Program-made: the position numbers and the translations under genes
Part shown: in pieces, positions 60,952-64,000 of the stretch
Layout of the letters: each line of letters begins with the position of its first letter
Numbering within the stretch: position 1 is the first letter of the stretch
Notes under the pieces: model-generated
What the model was told of the DNA's origin: nothing
Database searches by the model: none
What the model saw: the letters and a program-made list of their open reading frames with translations, nothing else
Assembly: GCA_046349315.1 (NCBI GenBank)
Contig: JAXMCQ010000015.1
Span: forward strand, 85,999 to 149,998
Source of the DNA: JAEUMG01 sp046349315
GTDB lineage: Bacteria > Pseudomonadota > Alphaproteobacteria > Rhizobiales > Aestuariivirgaceae
Direction: 5' to 3'
Length of the DNA stretch: 64,000 nucleotides

Positions 60952-61913
60952 TCGCGCGGTTGCGGCAATTGCATCCCTTGGCGTTGATCACGATGCTCAT
61001 CATCGTCGGCATTCTCTTCTGGATGCTGGCAATCCTTGCGGCGCGCGGTCCGGCCGGCGGGGTGTTCTGGATCGGCGCGGCACTCTTATGGGTCCTCGCC
61101 TGGATCGGCAATGACGCGCTCGCTCACAGCGAGGCCGCGACGAAGGCGCTGGGGCGCTTGCGCGATTTCGTGGTGCCGGCCGTGTTCGGCATCACCTTGC
61201 TCTTCCTCTGGCAATTGATCGTCAAAGGCTTCGGCATTCCCGCCGTATTGCTGCCCGCGCCATCCGATATCTGGGCGAAGCTCATCGCGTCTCTGCCGAT
61301 CCTCAAGAATGATTTCATTCAGACCTTCCTGCGCGCGGTGCTGCCGGGGTGGGCGATCGGCTCGCTCGCCGGATTCCTGGTGGCGGTTGCCTGTGATGCC
61401 TGGGGCTTCCTCAAACGTGGGCTGCTGCCGCTCGGCAATCTCTTCGCGGCCCTTCCGATCGTCGGCATCGCGCCGATCATGGTCATGTGGTTCGGCTTCG
61501 ACTGGCAGTCGAAGGCCGCCGTCGTGGTGATCATGACGTTCTTCCCGATGCTGGTTAACGCCATTGCCGGCCTCCAGGCATCGGGCCACCTTGAGCGCGA
61601 TCTGATGCGTTCCTACGGCGCTTCCTACTGGACGACGCTCCTAAAATTGCGGCTTCCGGCCGCCATGCCCTTCATCTTCAATGCGCTCAAGATCAACTCG
61701 ACTCTGGCCCTGATTGGCGCCATCGTGGCGGAATTCTTCGGAACGCCGATCGTCGGCATGGGCTTTCGCATCTCGACCGAAGTCGGCCGGCTCGGCCTCG
61801 ACATGGTGTGGGCCGAAATCGCGGTCGCCGCCATCGCCGGCTCGGCCTTTTACGGTTTGCTCGCTCTCATCGAGCGGGCGGTGACTTTTTGGCATCCGTC
61901 CTATCGCAGATAG
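60948..61913 (+). CDS. ABC transporter permease, second subunit
   Basis: 321 residues, six or more membrane helices with an additional N-terminal hydrophobic pair. The EAA loop is seen as RSYGASYWTTLLKLRLPAAMPFIFNALKI (in part). Together with the preceding permease it makes a heterodimeric channel for the ATPase and the NMT1-type binding protein. Confidence 0.9.
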   Translation: MIARLRQLHPLALITMLIIVGILFWMLAILAARGPAGGVFWIGAALLWVLAWIGNDALAHSEAATKALGRLRDFVVPAVFGITLLFLWQLIVKGFGIPAVLLPAPSDIWAKLIASLPILKNDFIQTFLRAVLPGWAIGSLAGFLVAVACDAWGFLKRGLLPLGNLFAALPIVGIAPIMVMWFGFDWQSKAAVVVIMTFFPMLVNAIAGLQASGHLERDLMRSYGASYWTTLLKLRLPAAMPFIFNALKINSTLALIGAIVAEFFGTPIVGMGFRISTEVGRLGLDMVWAEIAVAAIAGSAFYGLLALIERAVTFWHPSYRR

Positions 61914-61944
61914 GCGGCAGGTAAAGAGAAGGAGGACAGGAGCA

Positions 61945-62934
61945 ATGAGGAAACTACTGATCGCGGCGGCCGGTGCTGCCACGCTGATGCTGGGCGCGGC
62001 GAATGCCCAGGCCGAGGACGTGACATTGCAGCTCAAATGGGTCACGCAGGCGCAGTTCGCCGGCTACTACGTCGCGCAGGCCAAGGGCTTCTACAAGGAC
62101 GAAGGCCTGAATGTCACGATCAAGCCGGGCGGCCCCGACATCAATCCGCAACAAGTACTCGCCGGCGGCGGCGCGGACGTGGTGATCGACTGGATGCCGT
62201 CCGCACTCGCGACGCGCGAGAAGGGCTCGAAGGTCGTCAATATCGCGCAGCCCTTCAAGCGCTCCGGCATGGAACTCACCTGCCGCGCCGATACCGGCAT
62301 CAAGGCGCCAGCCGATTTCAAGGGCAAGACGCTCGGCGTCTGGTTCTTCGGCAATGAATATCCGTTCCTCTCATGGATGAGCCATCTCGGCATCCCGACG
62401 ACCGGCGGCGCGGACGGCGTCACCGTCGTCAAGCAGGGCTTCAATGTCGATCCGTTGATCCAGAAACAGGCCGACTGCATCTCGACCATGACTTATAACG
62501 AGTACTGGCAGGTCATCGATGCCGGCTACAAGCCGGAGGATCTCGTCGTCTTCAAGTATGAAGACCAGGGCGTCGCGACGCTCGAGGACGGGCTCTATGT
62601 GCTCGAAGACAAGCTCAAGGACCAGGCCTTCGTCGACACGATGGCGAAATTCGTGAAGGCCTCGATGAAGGGCTGGGAATGGGCGCGCGCCAATCCGGAA
62701 GAAGCCGCCAAGATCGTTCTCGAGAATGATGCGACGGGTGCGCAGACCGAAGCGCATCAGGTGCGCATGATGGGCGAGATCAACAAGCTCACTGAGGGCT
62801 CCGACGGCTCGCTCGACGAGGCGGCCTACCAGCGCACCGTCGATACATTGATGAAGGGCGGCTCCGATCCGGTCATCACCAAGACGCCGGAAGGCGCCTT
62901 CACGCATGTCGTGACCGACAAGGCGAAGATGTAG
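61945..62934 (+). CDS. ABC transporter substrate-binding protein, NMT1/THI5-like
   Basis: 329 residues with a signal peptide ending near ANAQAED. The opening LQLKWVTQAQFAGYYVAQAKGFYKDEGLNVTI is the hallmark of NMT1/THI5-like proteins that bind thiamine-pyrimidine precursors or pyrimidines. The RutR operator and the dihydropyrimidinase downstream point to uracil, dihydropyrimidine or a related compound as ligand, though this is inference. Confidence 0.9.
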   Translation: MRKLLIAAAGAATLMLGAANAQAEDVTLQLKWVTQAQFAGYYVAQAKGFYKDEGLNVTIKPGGPDINPQQVLAGGGADVVIDWMPSALATREKGSKVVNIAQPFKRSGMELTCRADTGIKAPADFKGKTLGVWFFGNEYPFLSWMSHLGIPTTGGADGVTVVKQGFNVDPLIQKQADCISTMTYNEYWQVIDAGYKPEDLVVFKYEDQGVATLEDGLYVLEDKLKDQAFVDTMAKFVKASMKGWEWARANPEEAAKIVLENDATGAQTEAHQVRMMGEINKLTEGSDGSLDEAAYQRTVDTLMKGGSDPVITKTPEGAFTHVVTDKAKM

Positions 62935-62947
62935 GTAATAAACTTGG

Positions 62948-62971
62948 GAAAGGGCGAGGTTTCGCCCTTTC
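62948..62971 (+). terminator. Hairpin after the substrate-binding protein gene
   Basis: GAAAGGGCGA-GGTT-TCGCCCTTTC, a perfect 10-bp stem 14 bases after the stop, followed by TCACTT. It is weak in T's but likely terminates or attenuates the ABC operon before hydA. Confidence 0.6.
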
Positions 62972-62978
62972 TCACTTC

Positions 62979-63064
62979 CGTCATGCCAGCGAAAGCTGGC
63001 ATCCCCTGACGCGGTGCCGCTAGCTGAGATGATTCAGGGGACCCCAGCTTTCGCTGGGGTGACG
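62979..63064. repeat. Paired-hairpin repeat element (copy B)
   Basis: ATGCCAGC-GAAA-GCTGGCAT then ACCCCAGC-TTTC-GCTGGGGT, with inner ATCCCCTGA/TTCAGGGGA arms. It is essentially copy A (37558-37640) turned round, and lies directly upstream of hydA. Confidence 0.85.
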
Positions 63065-63093
63065 ATCTGAGAGTTCTGAGAACGGAGAGAGCC

Positions 63094-64000
63094 ATGTCCA
63101 TCCTGATCCGCGGTGGGACCGTTGTGAATCACGATTACTCGAAGCGCGCCGATGTGCTGATCGAGGAGGGCAAGATCGTTGCGGTCGGCGACAAGCTCTC
63201 GGGAACCGAGACCATCGATGCCGGCGGCTGCTATGTCATGCCGGGAGGCATCGATCCGCACACCCATATGGAACTCATGTTCATGGGCCAGGTGTCGGCC
63301 GATGATTTCGAATGGGGCACCAAGGCCGCGCTTTCCGGCGGCACGACGATGATCGTCGATTTCTGCATTCCCGCTCCCGGCGAAAGCATGCTCAAGGCCT
63401 ACCAGGCCTGGCGACACAAGGCGGAGAAGGCGGCCGCGGATTATTCCTTCCACATGGCGGTAACGTCATGGTCGCCGCAGGTCCATGACGAGATGGAAAC
63501 CGTCGTCAAGACTTACGGCATCAACACCTTCAAGCACTTCATGGCCTACAAAGGCGCGCTCATGGTCAATGACGATGAGCTCTACAATTCCTTCCGCCGC
63601 TGCGCGCAATTGGGAGCGCTGCCCTTGGTCCATGCCGAGAATGGCGACGTCGTTGCGCGCATGCAGGCCGATCTGCTCGCACGCGGCGTGACCGGACCCG
63701 AAGGGCACTCCTATTCGCGGCCGCCCGAGGTCGAGGGCGAGGCGGCCAATCGCGCCATCATGATCGCCGAGATGGCGGGCTGCCCGCTCTACATCGTGCA
63801 TGTCTCCTGCGAGCAGACGCATGACGCGATCAGGCGCGCCAAGCAGGCCGGCCAGCGCGTGTGGGGCGAGCCGCTGGTCCAGTATCTGGTCCTCGACGAC
63901 AGCGAGTATCAACACAAGGACTGGGATTATGCGGCAGGCCGCGTGATGTCGCCGCCCTTCCGCAACAAGAAGCACCAGGATACATTGTGGGCAGGTTTGC
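63094..64000 (+). CDS. hydA: Dihydropyrimidinase (partial, 3' end outside window)
   Basis: About 302 residues are visible. The metal-binding HTH (His 56/58, GGIDPHTHMEL), the carbamylated-lysine segment FKHFMAYKGAL (Lys about 153), PLVHAENGD and LYIVHVSCEQTHDAI are those of D-hydantoinase/dihydropyrimidinase. It opens the ring of dihydrouracil and dihydrothymine in the reductive pyrimidine pathway. GGAGAGA precedes ATG 63094. The gene continues beyond 64000. Confidence 0.94.
   Translation, partial: MSILIRGGTVVNHDYSKRADVLIEEGKIVAVGDKLSGTETIDAGGCYVMPGGIDPHTHMELMFMGQVSADDFEWGTKAALSGGTTMIVDFCIPAPGESMLKAYQAWRHKAEKAAADYSFHMAVTSWSPQVHDEMETVVKTYGINTFKHFMAYKGALMVNDDELYNSFRRCAQLGALPLVHAENGDVVARMQADLLARGVTGPEGHSYSRPPEVEGEAANRAIMIAEMAGCPLYIVHVSCEQTHDAIRRAKQAGQRVWGEPLVQYLVLDDSEYQHKDWDYAAGRVMSPPFRNKKHQDTLWAGL

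Noticed and set aside
1..64000. Whole-window search for CRISPR arrays, insertion sequences, phage genes and rRNA
   Set aside because: No regularly spaced repeats, transposase, integrase or structural phage genes, and no rRNA were recognised.

Overview
The window reads as a chromosomal segment of an alphaproteobacterium, most likely from the Hyphomicrobiales (Rhizobiales). The reasons are the high GC content, the densely packed operons with 4-bp ATGA stop/start overlaps, and the family mix: an IalB-like protein, a HIG1-type twin-membrane protein, DUF1223 next to aconitase, split NHEJ genes and a complete-looking ethylmalonyl-CoA block. Palindromic intergenic repeats also recur. No rRNA, tRNA, insertion sequence, prophage or CRISPR array could be identified.

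Layout. 0-8 kb: a partial DUF1287 gene, leuC, a three-gene micro-operon with a metallopeptidase, an amine oxidase, small enzymes, then leuD and leuB. 8-11.4 kb: a leftward NHEJ operon (Ku, then phosphoesterase, ligase and polymerase modules of LigD as three polypeptides). 11.4-13.5 kb: a TerC-family protein and asd. 13.5-16.4 kb: a looser region with a tandem AAA+ ATPase and little else. 16.4-20 kb: a leftward operon of FAD oxidoreductase, pyridoxal kinase, DUF429 and PLP dehydratase. 20-34 kb: genes of the ethylmalonyl-CoA pathway (malyl-CoA lyase/thioesterase, mesaconyl-CoA hydratase, ethylmalonyl-CoA mutase, crotonyl-CoA carboxylase/reductase, methylsuccinyl-CoA dehydrogenase) among transporters and small membrane proteins. 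34-46 kb: translation and secretion core (rplS, trmD, rimM, rpsP, ffh to the left; dapF, mtaB, ftsY, ispZ to the right), plus a MarR-GNAT fusion and an aspartyl-hydroxylase. 46-53 kb: a MarR regulator, cytochrome c maturation genes ccmABCDG, aconitase and DUF1223. 53-64 kb: cytosine deaminase, a secreted EF-hand protein with a Popeye-like cyclic-nucleotide-binding membrane protein, two VOC proteins, and a RutR-controlled pyrimidine uptake and degradation locus that runs off the right end.

How the parts work together. The ethylmalonyl-CoA genes imply assimilation of acetyl-CoA (C2 or C1 growth, or polyhydroxybutyrate carbon) without isocitrate lyase. The 3' locus couples a RutR repressor and a matching operator to a thiamine/pyrimidine-type ABC transporter and dihydropyrimidinase, with cytosine deaminase 5 kb away, so it probably salvages or degrades pyrimidines for nitrogen. 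The leucine, lysine/threonine, heme and SRP genes are ordinary housekeeping.

I did not find an obviously new multi-gene defence or mobile system. The less ordinary points are an apparent CTG start inside a CTGA overlap, the three-way split LigD operon, the isolated AAA+ ATPase region, the MarR-GNAT fusion with a perfect operator palindrome, and the Popeye-like/EF-hand pair.
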